Shown here: positions 17,982-28,134 of the stretch, in pieces
Layout: every line of letters begins with the position of its first letter
Position numbering within the stretch: the stretch's first letter is position 1
Source of the DNA: Geobacter sp. AOG1
Lineage (GTDB): Bacteria > Desulfobacterota > Desulfuromonadia > Geobacterales > Geobacteraceae
DNA length: 64,000 bases
Assembly: GCF_019972315.1 (NCBI RefSeq)
Contig: NZ_BLIZ01000001.1
Location: 3,179,411-3,243,410 of the forward strand
Reading direction: 5' to 3'
Program-made: the position numbers and the translations under genes
The notes under the pieces: generated by a model
Told to the model about the DNA's origin: nothing
The model's database searches: none
What the model saw: only the letters and a program-made list of their open reading frames with translations

Positions 17982-19448
17982 TCAACCGTAGGTCTGGAGT
18001 ATCTTCTCGATGATATTCGTCGTCGACTTCCCGTCCACGAACTCCACCAGTTCCACCCTGCCGCCATAGGACTCGACCACATCCTTGCCGACAACCCCGT
18101 CGGGGGTGTAATCTCCCCCCTTTACCAGCACGAGCGGTTTAAGGGTTTCGATGAGCCGGAGTGGCGTCTCCTCGTCGAAGATCACCACGTAATCGATGCA
18201 GTCGAGGGCGGCCAGGATGTGCGCACGTTCCGTTTCCCCGATGAGAGGACGACGCTCCCCCTTGAGGCGGCGGACCGATGCGTCACTGTTCAGCCCCAGC
18301 ACCAGCAGGTCGCCGAAGGTACGCGCCTTCTGCAGGTACTTCACATGTCCGGCATGGAGAAGGTCGAAACAGCCGTTGGTGAAGACAACCCGCTTCCCCT
18401 TCCGCTTTTCCTCGTCGATGATGACGGACAGCACATCCAGATTCTTTATCTTGGTATTGCTGTCCCGATGGCTATGGCTCACCTCGTTGATGATTTCGGC
18501 AGGGGAGACGGTGGATGTCCCCACCTTGCCAACGGCTATCCCGGCAGCTACATTGGCCAACCGGGATGCCTCGCCGAAACCGAGACCGCAGGCAAGGGCC
18601 AGACCCAGCACCGCCAGAACCGTGTCTCCGGCACCGGTGACATCAAATACCTCGCGGGCGACGGTCGGTATATGGTCAATGGAGCCATCCTTGAGGAAGA
18701 GGGACATCCCCTGCTCGCTCCGGGTGACGAGCAGGCCGTCCAGCGCCAGGTCGTGCAGCAGGGAAGTTCCGGCCCCGACCAGGCTCGCTTCGTCCCGGAT
18801 CGGAATGTGGGAGGCGATCTCGGCCTCCTTCCGGTTGGGGGTCAGGATGGTCGCTCCGCGGTATTTGGCGTAATCATTTCCCTTGGGGTCAACCACCACC
18901 GGCACTCCCGCCCGGCGGCAGCTTTCGACAAGGCTTGCCAGCACACGGTGGGTCAGGACCCCTTTCAGGTAGTCGGAGACAAGCACGACATCGTAATTTT
19001 TGACCTGGGCCTGGAGATAGGCGATGACGCACGATTCGAACTCTGCACCGAGCGGTTCCCGGGACTCCCGGTCGATCCGGACGATCTGCTGGTTGGCGGC
19101 GAGTACCCGGGTCTTTTTGCTCGTGGTCCGTTCCAGGTCCTCGAACAGACCGCTCACGTCAACCCCTTTGCCGCTGAAGGCATGGCGGAGCATAGTGCCA
19201 TTGTCGTCACCGCCGATGACGCTGCAGACCCCTACCTGGCAGCCGAGGGCCACCAGATTGTTGATGACGTTGCCCGCCCCGCCGAGTCGCATGTCCTCGC
19301 GGGTGATATCAACCACCTGGACCGGTGCCTCCGGGGAGATACGCTCGGCCCTCCCCCAGAGATACTCGTCGAGCATCAGGTCGCCGACCACCAGGGCCTT
19401 GATCTCCCGCGCCCGGGCAAAGAGCGATTCTATTTCCTTGCGTTCCAT
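17982..19448 (-). CDS. hldE: Bifunctional heptose-7-phosphate kinase / heptose-1-phosphate adenylyltransferase
   Basis: The protein has 488 residues from the ATG at 19448 (GGGGAAAAC upstream), close to the 477 of E. coli HldE. Residues about 1-325 are a PfkB-type kinase with the anion-hole motif VTGAGDTVLAVL. Residues about 350-488 are a cytidylyltransferase-fold domain with TNGCFDLLHAGHVKYL. The fused enzyme phosphorylates heptose-7-phosphate at C1 and later adenylates heptose-1-phosphate to give ADP-heptose. It shares the strand with gmhA and gmhB. Confidence 0.96.
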   Translation of the reverse strand: MERKEIESLFARAREIKALVVGDLMLDEYLWGRAERISPEAPVQVVDITREDMRLGGAGNVINNLVALGCQVGVCSVIGGDDNGTMLRHAFSGKGVDVSGLFEDLERTTSKKTRVLAANQQIVRIDRESREPLGAEFESCVIAYLQAQVKNYDVVLVSDYLKGVLTHRVLASLVESCRRAGVPVVVDPKGNDYAKYRGATILTPNRKEAEIASHIPIRDEASLVGAGTSLLHDLALDGLLVTRSEQGMSLFLKDGSIDHIPTVAREVFDVTGAGDTVLAVLGLALACGLGFGEASRLANVAAGIAVGKVGTSTVSPAEIINEVSHSHRDSNTKIKNLDVLSVIIDEEKRKGKRVVFTNGCFDLLHAGHVKYLQKARTFGDLLVLGLNSDASVRRLKGERRPLIGETERAHILAALDCIDYVVIFDEETPLRLIETLKPLVLVKGGDYTPDGVVGKDVVESYGGRVELVEFVDGKSTTNIIEKILQTYG

Positions 19449-19490
19449 GTTTTCCCCGTAGAAGCAGGCCAATTGTGCCTGTCCGAAAAA

Positions 19491-19513
19491 CAGGGCGGTT
19501 GGGCCGCCCCTAC
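19491..19513 (-). repeat. GTAGGGGCGG short palindromic repeat
   Basis: On the minus strand this reads GTAGGGGCGG, a short loop, then CCGCCCTG, with stem 19493-19498 paired to 19504-19509. It matches the element in front of trpC at 63821. The TAG stop of the upstream-read gene (19510-19512) is formed by this repeat. Confidence 0.55.
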
Positions 19514-20466
19514 CGTTTTCCGTTGAGCCTATCCAGTATTCCCGCCGCCAGGAGCGGCAGCATGATCTCGTGGTGCCCCGTAATGGTATACCCCCTGCTC
19601 TGACCGGAGGTCGGGCGTTTGACTACGTTCTGCAACGGCCGGTAATGCTGCTGCATGTCGAAGTTGGCGGTGGTGAAATGATCCACGTGATGCCCCAGGT
19701 TCTGGGCGATGGAAAGCGCCTTGAGAAAGACCTCGGGCAACAGGACCGCGCTCCCCACGTTGAGATAGACGCCGCCGTCACCCAGTTCCGCCACCACCGA
19801 CGCCAGGATACGAAAATCGGTATAGCTCGCCTGGCCGATGACCGATCCGTCCGCGGACGGATGCTGGTGGATAATGTCCGTCCCCAACGCCACATGCACC
19901 GTCGCCGGGATCTCCCGTTCGACGCAGGTGGCAAGAAGGCTATACTCGCGACAGGCGTTCTGGTTGGCAATGATGAAACGCCCCACCGCCTCGCCGAATC
20001 CGAGACCGGCCGCCACCCCTTCCCTGACGGCACGGTTGATGTCGCGGCCGGTTTCCTCCGCCATGCCGAAGGTGCCACAGTGGAGAACGGCTCCCACGTC
20101 CTCGCTGGTAGCGCCGATAAGGGAAAGCTCGTAGTCATGGACGGCGCCGGCACCGTTCAGGGCCACGGCGGTAATCACATCCGCCTCGATGAGACTTTTC
20201 AGGACCGGCTGCAGGCCGCACTTGAGGACATGGGCTCCCATGGCCACGACCACCGGTTTTCCCTTGGCCCGTGCCGCAACGACAGCGTCGATGACACGCA
20301 GCAGATCCCGGGAGCCGAGCTGGTCGGGAAGCGCCGCCAGCAGGTCGGCCACGCTCATGCCGGCGGAAACCGGCCGGGCAAAGTGTTCGGCGGCGGTGAC
20401 CTTGTTCTGCCGTTCCCGCAGAGGATAGGTCTTTACCCCGCTCAGGTCTATTGGTCGGTATTTCAT
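19510..20466 (-). CDS. Conserved protein of the ADP-heptose cluster, possibly deoxyhypusine-synthase-like
   Basis: The protein has 318 residues with GGGAAGG before the ATG. I do not firmly recognise it. It contains an ordered set of glycine-rich motifs (VVVAMGAHVLKCGL, VALNGAGAVHDYELSLIGAT, SEDV) that recall the NAD-binding fold of bacterial deoxyhypusine-synthase-family proteins, but I cannot confirm the catalytic lysine motif. Further conserved-looking stretches are VHVALGTDIIHQHPS and GGVYLNVGSAVLLPEVFLKA. There is no signal peptide or membrane segment. It lies between gmhA and hldE with short spacing, so a job linked to heptose or nucleotide-sugar metabolism is likely. Confidence 0.6.
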   Translation of the reverse strand: MKYRPIDLSGVKTYPLRERQNKVTAAEHFARPVSAGMSVADLLAALPDQLGSRDLLRVIDAVVAARAKGKPVVVAMGAHVLKCGLQPVLKSLIEADVITAVALNGAGAVHDYELSLIGATSEDVGAVLHCGTFGMAEETGRDINRAVREGVAAGLGFGEAVGRFIIANQNACREYSLLATCVEREIPATVHVALGTDIIHQHPSADGSVIGQASYTDFRILASVVAELGDGGVYLNVGSAVLLPEVFLKALSIAQNLGHHVDHFTTANFDMQQHYRPLQNVVKRPTSGQSRGYTITGHHEIMLPLLAAGILDRLNGKR

Positions 20467-20498
20467 GGCACCTTCCCGGAAAGTTTAATCATCTGGCA

Positions 20499-21086
20499 TC
20501 AGGGTTTCGTTGCGGCATCACCGAACATTCTGCGCTCCACCAGGTCACAGAGGATATGGATCATGGTGATATGCCCCTCCTGAATGCGGGGGGTATCCTG
20601 GCTCGGCATGGTCAGCTCCAGGTCGACCACCGGCCCGATGGTTCCACCGTCGCGGCCGAGAAGGCCGATCGTCCGGCAACCCATCTCCCGGGCCAGGGTC
20701 AGGGCAGTCAGGACGTTGGGCGAATTGCCGCTCGTCGAGATGCCGACAACCACGTCACCGGGTGCCGCCAGCGCCTCTACCTGGCGCCGAAACACCTGAT
20801 CGAAGCCGTAGTCATTGCCGATCGCCGTCAGAATGGAGGTATCGGTAGTCAGGGCAATGGCCGGCAGAGCGCGCCGTTCCAGCTTGAAGCGGCCGACGAT
20901 CTCGGCCGCCAGGTGCTGGGCGTCTCCGGCGGAACCGCCGTTGCCCATGACGAGCAGCTTGTTCCCTCCCGCAAGGGCAGTCGCCACCAGGTCCACCGCG
21001 GCAGCCAGCCGTTCCGTCAACCGGGTCTCAACAAGTTCCATAACCTGGCAGTGGGACTGAAGCTGTGCCTTAATTTCACGTATCAT
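20499..21086 (-). CDS. gmhA: Sedoheptulose-7-phosphate isomerase
   Basis: The protein has 195 residues from the ATG at 21086 (GGAG eight bases upstream). The longer reading frame adds 29 residues without family character. The SIS domain has [20 protein letters not shown] and the ligand loop [12 protein letters not shown], typical of GmhA. It isomerises sedoheptulose-7-phosphate to D-glycero-D-manno-heptose-7-phosphate, the first committed step of ADP-heptose synthesis. The next gene starts 32 bases on. Confidence 0.95.
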   Translation of the reverse strand: MIREIKAQLQSHCQVMELVETRLTERLAAAVDLVATALAGGNKLLVMGNGGSAGDAQHLAAEIVGRFKLERRALPAIALTTDTSILTAIGNDYGFDQVFRRQVEALAAPGDVVVGISTSGNSPNVLTALTLAREMGCRTIGLLGRDGGTIGPVVDLELTMPSQDTPRIQEGHITMIHILCDLVERRMFGDAATKP

Positions 21087-21114
21087 GGGAAAGACTCCGT
21101 TCTTCGGCAATTTA

Positions 21115-22230
21115 TCACGAACCGGCGCAAATAGCAGCCCCTTTGTCGGGGTTATACCGCTCGGCAGTCTCACTATTCACCCGGCGCGCCAGGTCGGCGA
21201 AGGGGATGGCATCCGCCGCACCGGGAAAGGGAATGCCGTCAATGCCAGTCACCGCAGTCAGGGTAGAATGCTCGGCGGTAAGTGCCGCCAGCACCTTCGA
21301 CGCCCCCCTCTCCGGCATGATGCGGGGAAGGCAGTGCACCCTGATATTGTCATGTCGGTCGACAAATCCCGCCTGCTGCATAGCACGGTAAAGCTGCAGG
21401 CGGACCAGCAGGTGGAACTGGCACCCCTGGCGCGCCCCCGTGAGAATGACGGGGAACTTCTGTTCAACGACATTGAGATCGGCTCCCTGGGGAAAATGGA
21501 GGCAGTAAGCCAACTCCTCTCCCCATTTTTGCCGGTAAAGCGTCATGCTCCGTTGCAACGCCTCGGCACGCCGCACTTCTGAACCGAACAAAATCTCATC
21601 ACGATACAACACCACGCTTGCAGGAACGGACCATGTCAGAGAACCTGCCGCAAAAGCCCGCCGGGAGTAATCCTTGAGACACCAGACCCCGCCGTCCATC
21701 TCTTCCGAGAGGCCGCCGATCCGCTCGAAGAGCTCCTTCTTCACGAGCATGACGGCCAGATTGCCATGACTCACCTCATGCGGTGCCGCCGGCTCCTGGC
21801 GGTGAGCACCGCTTCGCCCCCCGTTGTCCTGAATAAGGTGCGGTGTAACGACGCCGGCCTCGGGGTGACGCTCGGCAAAAGCTACGAGCGGTTCCAGCCA
21901 GCCAGCCGTGACACGGGATGTGTTCCTGACGACAATCGAAATGTCCGCCTCTGCCCGGGCAAGCCCCCGGTTGACGGCCCGGATATACCCCTGGTTGACG
22001 TCGTTACGGAGCAACAGAGCCCGATCATCGAGTATTTCCGCAAATTCCTGGAGAAGCCGCTCCGTCTCGCGGTCGCTGCCATTATCCACGAGAATGAGGC
22101 GGGCTCCGGGCGTATGCTCCATGAGGGTGACGAGGCAGTCGCGAGTTTCTACCGGCCGGTTCCATACCGGTACTATGATGTCGATGGAATGCGAATTCAC
22201 TGCACGCTCTGGTTTCCGGTCACGGTCCAT
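21115..22230 (-). CDS. Family 2 glycosyltransferase
   Basis: The protein has 371 residues. The GT-A nucleotide-binding start is [18 protein letters not shown], with LVDNGSD and [18 protein letters not shown]. The position where this family usually shows NND(T/V) before the VTPGWLEPL-like motif reads [14 protein letters not shown], so the second metal-binding aspartate seems lost. No membrane segment is visible. The start is uncertain: the ATG at 22230 lacks a good ribosome site, and a GTG ten codons in is possible. It is likely to act on LPS or surface glycan, given its position just before gmhA. Confidence 0.8.
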   Translation of the reverse strand: MDRDRKPERAVNSHSIDIIVPVWNRPVETRDCLVTLMEHTPGARLILVDNGSDRETERLLQEFAEILDDRALLLRNDVNQGYIRAVNRGLARAEADISIVVRNTSRVTAGWLEPLVAFAERHPEAGVVTPHLIQDNGGRSGAHRQEPAAPHEVSHGNLAVMLVKKELFERIGGLSEEMDGGVWCLKDYSRRAFAAGSLTWSVPASVVLYRDEILFGSEVRRAEALQRSMTLYRQKWGEELAYCLHFPQGADLNVVEQKFPVILTGARQGCQFHLLVRLQLYRAMQQAGFVDRHDNIRVHCLPRIMPERGASKVLAALTAEHSTLTAVTGIDGIPFPGAADAIPFADLARRVNSETAERYNPDKGAAICAGS

Positions 22231-22289
22231 TGAATGAATAAGGGATGAAAGTAGGGAGAATAATGAGCGGGCGGGTATGGTTAAAGGTG

Positions 22290-22329
22290 ATAAAGGGGCG
22301 GTGCAGAAGTTTCTGCACCGCCCCTTTAT
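22290..22329 (-). terminator. Strong terminator after mreB
   Basis: A perfect inverted repeat of 19 bases per arm (22290-22308 and 22311-22329; ATAAAGGGGCGG arm) begins 7 bases after the mreB stop. The minus-strand tail CCCCTTTATC is moderately U-rich. It would uncouple mreB from the downstream sugar genes. Confidence 0.8.
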
Positions 22330-22335
22330 CCGTAC

Positions 22336-23385
<1,050 letters not shown>

Positions 23386-23664
23386 TCACTCCTCTCGCGG
23401 CCTTGGGCCACATGATATTGCAAAGTGGTGAATAGTAACAAAATCACCCGCCGGTTGCAAGGGATAAAGTAATCAACTAGTTAAATCACTATTTCCCTTG
23501 GAACAAGGCCGGCATCTGGTGGTTAAGCAGCCAGCTGCCAGTATTTTTCAACTGACATTTGACATCAACAATGGTTGCTTTTGCACAGCAATTATATTAG
23601 TATGCAAGACCGTTCTTCAAACGCCTTCACGCCCATTTTCCCACATAAAAGGAGTCCCCCCGCA

Positions 23665-25251
23665 ATGCTCGGCATCATGAGAAAGTATAAGCAGTCCATT
23701 GTTATCAAGATTGTCTTCGGCATCATCGTCCTCTCCTTCGTCGGCACCATATTCCTCGTCTGGGGCCGTGGGGACAGCACGCCCGGCGGCAAGCTCGGCT
23801 ATGCGGCCAAGGTCGACGGCACGCGGATATCGCTGGAGGATTTCCAGAAATCCTACTACCGCATCAAGACCGTCTATGAACAGATCTATGGACGGTCCCT
23901 CACGCCCGAACTGGAAAAACAGATGGGGGTCAAGAAAATGGCCCTCGACAACCTGGTGGACTCCCTGCTCGTCCGGAAAGAGGCAGGCCGGATGGGAATC
24001 AAGGTTTCCAAGGAGGAGGTGGCCAGTGCCATCGCCGCCATGCCGGAATTCCAGAAGAACGGTGCCTTCGACTTCCAGCAGTACCAGCAACTCCTCAAGG
24101 CGAGCCGCATCACCCCCAACGATTTCGAAGCCTCCCAGAAAGAAGAGTTGCTGATCAAGAAGGCCCGTCAGAAAATCAGGGACAAGGCCGAGGTGAGCGA
24201 CGACGAAGCACTGCAGGCGTTCAAGAAGCAACACGACAAGGTAGATCTGCAGTTCGTCGCCTTCGCCCCGGCCGACGTGCGGAAAGAGGTCAAACTGAGC
24301 GACCAGGAGCTTACCGCCTATCTGCAGAGCCACCAGCAGGAATTCAAGACGCCGGAACAGATAATCGTCTCCTATGCGCTGCTGGAGCCGTCGCGGTTAG
24401 CGTCAAAAGTGACCGTCACCGACGAAGAGGCACAGGCCTACTATCAGAAGTATATCGACCGCTACCAGGGAAAAGGGGGAATCCTCCCCTACACCGAAGT
24501 AAAAGAGCGGGTGAAAACCGATGCCCTCAAGGCCAAGGAAGCAAAACAGGCCTATGAAATGGTGGCAGATGCCGCCAACAAGCACCTGAAGGGAGCGGAC
24601 CTCGCGGCAGCGGCAGCTTCCCTCGGCATCAAGGTTGCGGAAACCCCTCTCTTCACCGCCGCGGCCCCGGCCGCCGTTCTGGCCAGCGAGACGGAACTGC
24701 TCAAGCGCGCCTTCACCCTCAAGGAGGGGGAACTGGGTGGACCGGTTGAAACCGCCAAGGGAATCTACATCTTCAAGATCAAGGAGCGCAAGCCCGCGGC
24801 GGTACCGCCGCTTGCCCAGATACGGGATCGGGTGGAAACCCGCGCCGCTGTTGACAAGGCTAAGGAACTGGCAAAGAAAAAGGCCGAAGAGGCCCTTGCC
24901 GCCCTGGCGAAGGGGGGCGCCGGCCTGAAGCTTGAAGAAACGGGCAGCTTCGGCTACGTCGCTACGGGTGAGGTGCCGAAGATAGGCAAGTCGCCGGAGA
25001 TCATGGAAGCGGCCTTCTCACTCGGCTCAAACCAGCCCGTTGCCAAGTCACCGTTCCAGATGGGTGACCGCTGGTACGCCGTGAAGCTCAAGAACCGCCA
25101 GGCAGCTGACACCGCCGAATTCAAGAACTCCAAGGAGCAACTCAAGCAGACTCTCCTCCCCAAAAAGCAGCAGGAAGCCCTGGACAGCTGGCTGAAGGAG
25201 CTGAAGACCAAGGCAAAGATCGAGATCAACCAGCCCCTTATTGCGGACTGA
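23665..25251 (+). CDS. PpiD/SurA-like membrane-anchored periplasmic chaperone
   Basis: The protein has 528 residues from the ATG at 23665, with AGGAG upstream. The longer frame adds 30 codons without character. A single membrane segment (about 15-36) anchors it. A SurA_N-type chaperone domain follows ([30 protein letters not shown]). Further on, [31 protein letters not shown] is parvulin-like. The centre is Lys/Ala-rich helical sequence, and a complete parvulin active site is not evident, so chaperone rather than isomerase activity is likely. It is 67 bases upstream of purC and likely to share its transcript. Confidence 0.82.
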   Translation: MLGIMRKYKQSIVIKIVFGIIVLSFVGTIFLVWGRGDSTPGGKLGYAAKVDGTRISLEDFQKSYYRIKTVYEQIYGRSLTPELEKQMGVKKMALDNLVDSLLVRKEAGRMGIKVSKEEVASAIAAMPEFQKNGAFDFQQYQQLLKASRITPNDFEASQKEELLIKKARQKIRDKAEVSDDEALQAFKKQHDKVDLQFVAFAPADVRKEVKLSDQELTAYLQSHQQEFKTPEQIIVSYALLEPSRLASKVTVTDEEAQAYYQKYIDRYQGKGGILPYTEVKERVKTDALKAKEAKQAYEMVADAANKHLKGADLAAAAASLGIKVAETPLFTAAAPAAVLASETELLKRAFTLKEGELGGPVETAKGIYIFKIKERKPAAVPPLAQIRDRVETRAAVDKAKELAKKKAEEALAALAKGGAGLKLEETGSFGYVATGEVPKIGKSPEIMEAAFSLGSNQPVAKSPFQMGDRWYAVKLKNRQAADTAEFKNSKEQLKQTLLPKKQQEALDSWLKELKTKAKIEINQPLIAD

Positions 25252-25318
25252 TGCCATTACCCTCTGCCACCTGGCCCCCTTACCCCATGGCAGATTCAAC
25301 CCAAGGAGGATTCACTAC

Positions 25319-26209
25319 ATGTCGAAGCTCGTTTTGAACACCGATTTCCCCGACCTGAAGCTAGCCGCACGCGGCAAGGTGCGCGACATATACGACCTGG
25401 GGGAAACTCTCCTTATCGTCACCACCGATCGTATCTCCGCCTTCGACGTAATCATGAACGAAGGGATTCCGAACAAGGGTTACGTGCTGACCCAGATATC
25501 CACCTTCTGGTTCCGCCAGATGGAGGACATCATCCCGAACCACATTATCTCCACCGACGTCAAGGATTTCCCCGCGGTCTGCCAGAAATATGCGGCGGAC
25601 CTGGAAGGGCGCTCGATGCTGGTAAAGAAGGCCAAGCCGCTGGCGGCGGAATGCATCGTCCGCGGTTACCTCTCCGGCTCCGGCTGGAAGGATTACAAGA
25701 CAACCGGCGCGATCTGCGGCATCGCGCTCCCGGCTGGTCTCGTGGAATCGGACAAGCTCCCCGAGCCGATCTTCACCCCTTCCACCAAGGCTGAACTCGG
25801 CACCCACGACGAGAACATCTCCTTCGACCAGATGGTGGAGATGTGCGGCAGGGACACTGCCGCGAAGGTGCGGGACGTCACCCTGCGCATCTATTCCAAG
25901 GCACGGGACATCGCCGACGCAAAAGGGATCATCATCGCCGACACCAAGTTCGAGTACGGCATCTACAACGGCGAGCTGATCATCATCGACGAGTGCATGA
26001 CCCCCGACTCCAGCCGTTTCTGGCCGAAGGACAGCTACAAGCCGGGAGGCCCCCAACCCTCCTTCGACAAGCAGTTCCTCCGCGATTACCTGGAGACACT
26101 CGACTGGAACAAGACCGCTCCGGCCCCGCCGCTCCCCGAGGAGATCGTACGGAAAACCGGCGAGAAGTATATGGAAGCGCTGGTAAAACTCACCGGCAAA
26201 GGAAAATAA
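25319..26209 (+). CDS. purC: SAICAR synthase (phosphoribosylaminoimidazole-succinocarboxamide synthase)
   Basis: The protein has 296 residues from the ATG at 25319, preceded by AAGGAGG. Landmarks are [60 protein letters not shown] and [13 protein letters not shown]. This is the long PurC class of about 300 residues. It ligates aspartate to CAIR in purine synthesis. A strong terminator follows. Confidence 0.97.
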   Translation: MSKLVLNTDFPDLKLAARGKVRDIYDLGETLLIVTTDRISAFDVIMNEGIPNKGYVLTQISTFWFRQMEDIIPNHIISTDVKDFPAVCQKYAADLEGRSMLVKKAKPLAAECIVRGYLSGSGWKDYKTTGAICGIALPAGLVESDKLPEPIFTPSTKAELGTHDENISFDQMVEMCGRDTAAKVRDVTLRIYSKARDIADAKGIIIADTKFEYGIYNGELIIIDECMTPDSSRFWPKDSYKPGGPQPSFDKQFLRDYLETLDWNKTAPAPPLPEEIVRKTGEKYMEALVKLTGKGK

Positions 26210-26237
26210 GCGGCACCACTGCCCCTGAACAGACACG

Positions 26238-26270
26238 AAGCCCCGGTCGAAAACGACTGGGGCTTTTTTT
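26238..26270 (+). terminator. Rho-independent terminator of the ppiD-like/purC transcript
   Basis: Arms 26238-26249 and 26254-26265 (AAGCCCCGGTCG, one G-U pair) with an AAAA loop are followed by seven consecutive T residues (26264-26270). This is a textbook structure 28 bases after purC. Confidence 0.9.
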
Positions 26271-26302
26271 GCGCCTTCGGGAGAAGAAGCACGCAATCAC
26301 TT

Positions 26303-26331
26303 TTGACATTGGCTTACAGCGGGATTATAGT
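26303..26331 (+). promoter_or_regulatory. Near-consensus sigma-70 promoter for the accessory lipoprotein gene
   Basis: TTGACA (26303-26308), a 17-base spacer, then TATAGT (26326-26331). The start is expected near 26338, leaving a leader of about 130 bases before the lipoprotein ATG at 26471. Confidence 0.65.
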
Positions 26332-26470
26332 GCACCGTTAATTGGAGGATTCTTTTTATTCTTGTGCCCATTCATAGGCGCGAATTTCGGAGTGGAATCC
26401 GTAACCAGCAAAAGGCTTCTGGCACAGATAAGGATTTGTTGCGGCAACAAATATAAACTTGGGGGTGTGT

Positions 26471-26995
26471 ATGTTTGCAAAAGTCAGAAATGCGTCCATG
26501 GTGTTCCTTTCTGCGATGTTTTTGGCTGCGTGTAGTTCGTCAGGGACATATACAATGAAGCAAGAGTTGATTGAACCTGTTAACAATCAGAAAACCGTGT
26601 CTATCTGGGTTAGGTCCGATAAAGTTCCTGAAAGTGAAAAAGAAGACGTAAAGAAGGCTTGTAGCTCACTTCAAGAAAAATTGTATGCACGCCTTGTCTC
26701 TGAAGGTTTGTTTAAATCTTCAGTCGTTTACCCCAATAAAGGCGACTATAGTTTGGAAGTGGACGTACTTGGCGTGCGACTGGTTTCAAATGCTGCACGG
26801 TTATGGTTCGGCATAATGGCAGGCGCTAGCGGGATTGAAGCAAATGTTTTGTTACGTGACGAAACAGGCAAAGTTTTAACAGAGTTTCACGCAGATGGAA
26901 GTTCTGCTACGCACCCAATGTCTTCTGAAAGTGGGTCTGATAATGCTGTCAATGAGCTTGCAACCGAGATTGCACAAGCTATGAAAAAGAGATAG
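26471..26995 (+). CDS. Lipoprotein of unknown function
   Basis: The protein has 174 residues from the ATG at 26471, with GGGGGTG upstream. The signal peptide ends in the lipobox LAAC, with Cys22 followed by SSSG, so lipid attachment is likely. The body (YSLEVDVLGVRLVSNAARLWFG, then ANVLLRDETGKVL) resembles the DUF4410-type lipoproteins in which a predicted beta core presents a small-molecule or peptide-binding face, but the match is loose. Base composition is lower in GC than purC or the FadL gene, which suggests acquired DNA. Confidence 0.72.
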   Translation: MFAKVRNASMVFLSAMFLAACSSSGTYTMKQELIEPVNNQKTVSIWVRSDKVPESEKEDVKKACSSLQEKLYARLVSEGLFKSSVVYPNKGDYSLEVDVLGVRLVSNAARLWFGIMAGASGIEANVLLRDETGKVLTEFHADGSSATHPMSSESGSDNAVNELATEIAQAMKKR

Positions 26996-27082
26996 CGAAA
27001 CCCCGAAGGGGCTGCCCTTGAAAGAATGATATGAAAATGCAGTTCCCAACCCTTATAAGGCCGTTAGATTTCGAAAGGAAAG

Positions 27083-27784
27083 ATGAAAAAAAATATCATC
27101 ATAGTCGCTAGTGCTGTGCTCCTGCTCGTATATCTGGCATGCAGTCGGAGTCTTTGGTTATCTGGGCTTGAGAGACAGGTTGCAATTGGCAGGGATAGGT
27201 TATCCAAGCCCATCGATATTGAGAAGACAGGCAAGATCATTTGGCGCATTCCGCAAGACCAATGGAAATACACTGGCCAGGTGAATGTCGCGTTAGAGGT
27301 CGACAACATCCAGACCATCCCAAGATCAGCGTACAACAAGGATAGCATGGCCCTTCGTGTCGCCATGGATGCTACCGCAATAGCGTATACCCCATCGAAC
27401 TCGGGCATGAAAGAAGTGCTCCGTGCAGATCGATTAATCCGTAACGGGTACTTCACTACCAATAAGCCATTCGCCCCGGAAGCTCGGATTTGGGTGTCAG
27501 GTGGCGCGGGCACCTATGAATTCGGTCTCTGCGGCGTCAATAGGTATCCCTGGGAGGACACCATTGTCGAAATAGACATCCTTCGTGCTGATCCAACTCT
27601 CGGTAAGGCAAATCCTCGTCTCGTGGCTTACGGTGATTACGACCATGCAGTGTATGAGCACATAGGCAGTCTGAGAGTCATGCGGGACATTGTCTTGCTC
27701 TCATTGGCTTTGTGCATTGGTCTTCTTGCATACTACGGAATGAAAAAGGAATCTAACCCGCGCTCGGACCATGACCGGGCATAA
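27083..27784 (+). CDS. Unknown membrane protein with two terminal membrane segments
   Basis: The protein has 233 residues with AAAGGAAAG before the ATG. Membrane segments lie at the N-terminus (about 5-22) and near the C-terminus (about 203-221), flanking a soluble 180-residue domain. That domain is likely periplasmic, with a beta-rich look (VNVALEVDNIQTIP, IWVSGGAGTYEFGLCGV). I do not recognise a family. It is the second gene of the lower-GC patch and probably follows the lipoprotein. Confidence 0.6.
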   Translation: MKKNIIIVASAVLLLVYLACSRSLWLSGLERQVAIGRDRLSKPIDIEKTGKIIWRIPQDQWKYTGQVNVALEVDNIQTIPRSAYNKDSMALRVAMDATAIAYTPSNSGMKEVLRADRLIRNGYFTTNKPFAPEARIWVSGGAGTYEFGLCGVNRYPWEDTIVEIDILRADPTLGKANPRLVAYGDYDHAVYEHIGSLRVMRDIVLLSLALCIGLLAYYGMKKESNPRSDHDRA

Positions 27785-27909
27785 AGCCGCCCGTCAGGTC
27801 AAGCGCAGAGACGTTATGCGAGAAAAAATGAAAGAATACAGATAAAGACGATTACAAGGTCTGCTTCAGTGGGGCGACAATATCCAAAAGGGAGGCTAAT
27901 AAGGCTGTA

Positions 27910-28050
27910 GTGGCGCTAACCTTTGGATTGATTGGGATTGTCGCAATCGGCCTTGCCTTTGAGATCACGAATAAACTGGCGATATGCTTAATCTCTTTAA
28001 TCTTAGTTGGTATTGGGTATTTCGGCATCGCTAATAGGATTTTCAAATAA
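27910..28050 (+). CDS. Possible 46-residue two-helix membrane peptide, or remnant of a longer gene
   Basis: From a GTG at 27910, preceded by AAGG and further up GGAGG, the frame encodes VALTFGLIGIVAIGLAFEI, then two hydrophobic helices, ending IANRIFK. The same frame stays open upstream to about 27831 with plausible sequence (DYKVCFSGATISKREANK) but has no ATG. A short ATG frame (MKEYR) lies one frame off. This could be a frameshifted gene start. Function unknown. Confidence 0.3.
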   Translation: MALTFGLIGIVAIGLAFEITNKLAICLISLILVGIGYFGIANRIFK

Positions 28051-28097
28051 TCAACATTATGGTGCGATTCCGTTCAAAAATGGCGTTAAAACAAAAA

Positions 28098-28125
28098 TTG
28101 ACATGCGTACCAATATTGGTACAAT
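28098..28125 (+). promoter_or_regulatory. Promoter of the toxin-antitoxin operon with overlapping operator
   Basis: TTGACA (28098-28103) and TACAAT (28120-28125) are 16 bases apart. The spacer and -10 contain the perfect 16-base palindrome GTACCAATATTGGTAC (28107-28122), well placed for an HTH antitoxin to block RNA polymerase. Transcription should start near 28132, only a few bases before the toxin ATG at 28135, so the message would be essentially leaderless. Confidence 0.75.
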
Positions 28126-28134
28126 AGACCACAA

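Larger units (their letters stand above)
27785..28134. other. Interval with a degraded or tiny ORF and the toxin promoter
   Basis: This AT-rich stretch holds a possible small membrane-protein frame at 27910-28050 and the regulatory region of the toxin-antitoxin pair at 28098-28125. Nothing else is supported. Confidence 0.5.

Noticed and set aside
17256-19526. A 756-codon open frame on the plus strand opposite hldE and gmhB
   Set aside because: Antisense to two well-recognised enzymes in high-GC DNA; no protein family character and no ribosome site. It is a compositional shadow.
26345-26455. Short 32-codon frame after GGAGG in the accessory leader
   Set aside because: It would need an ATT start codon and has no protein-like features.
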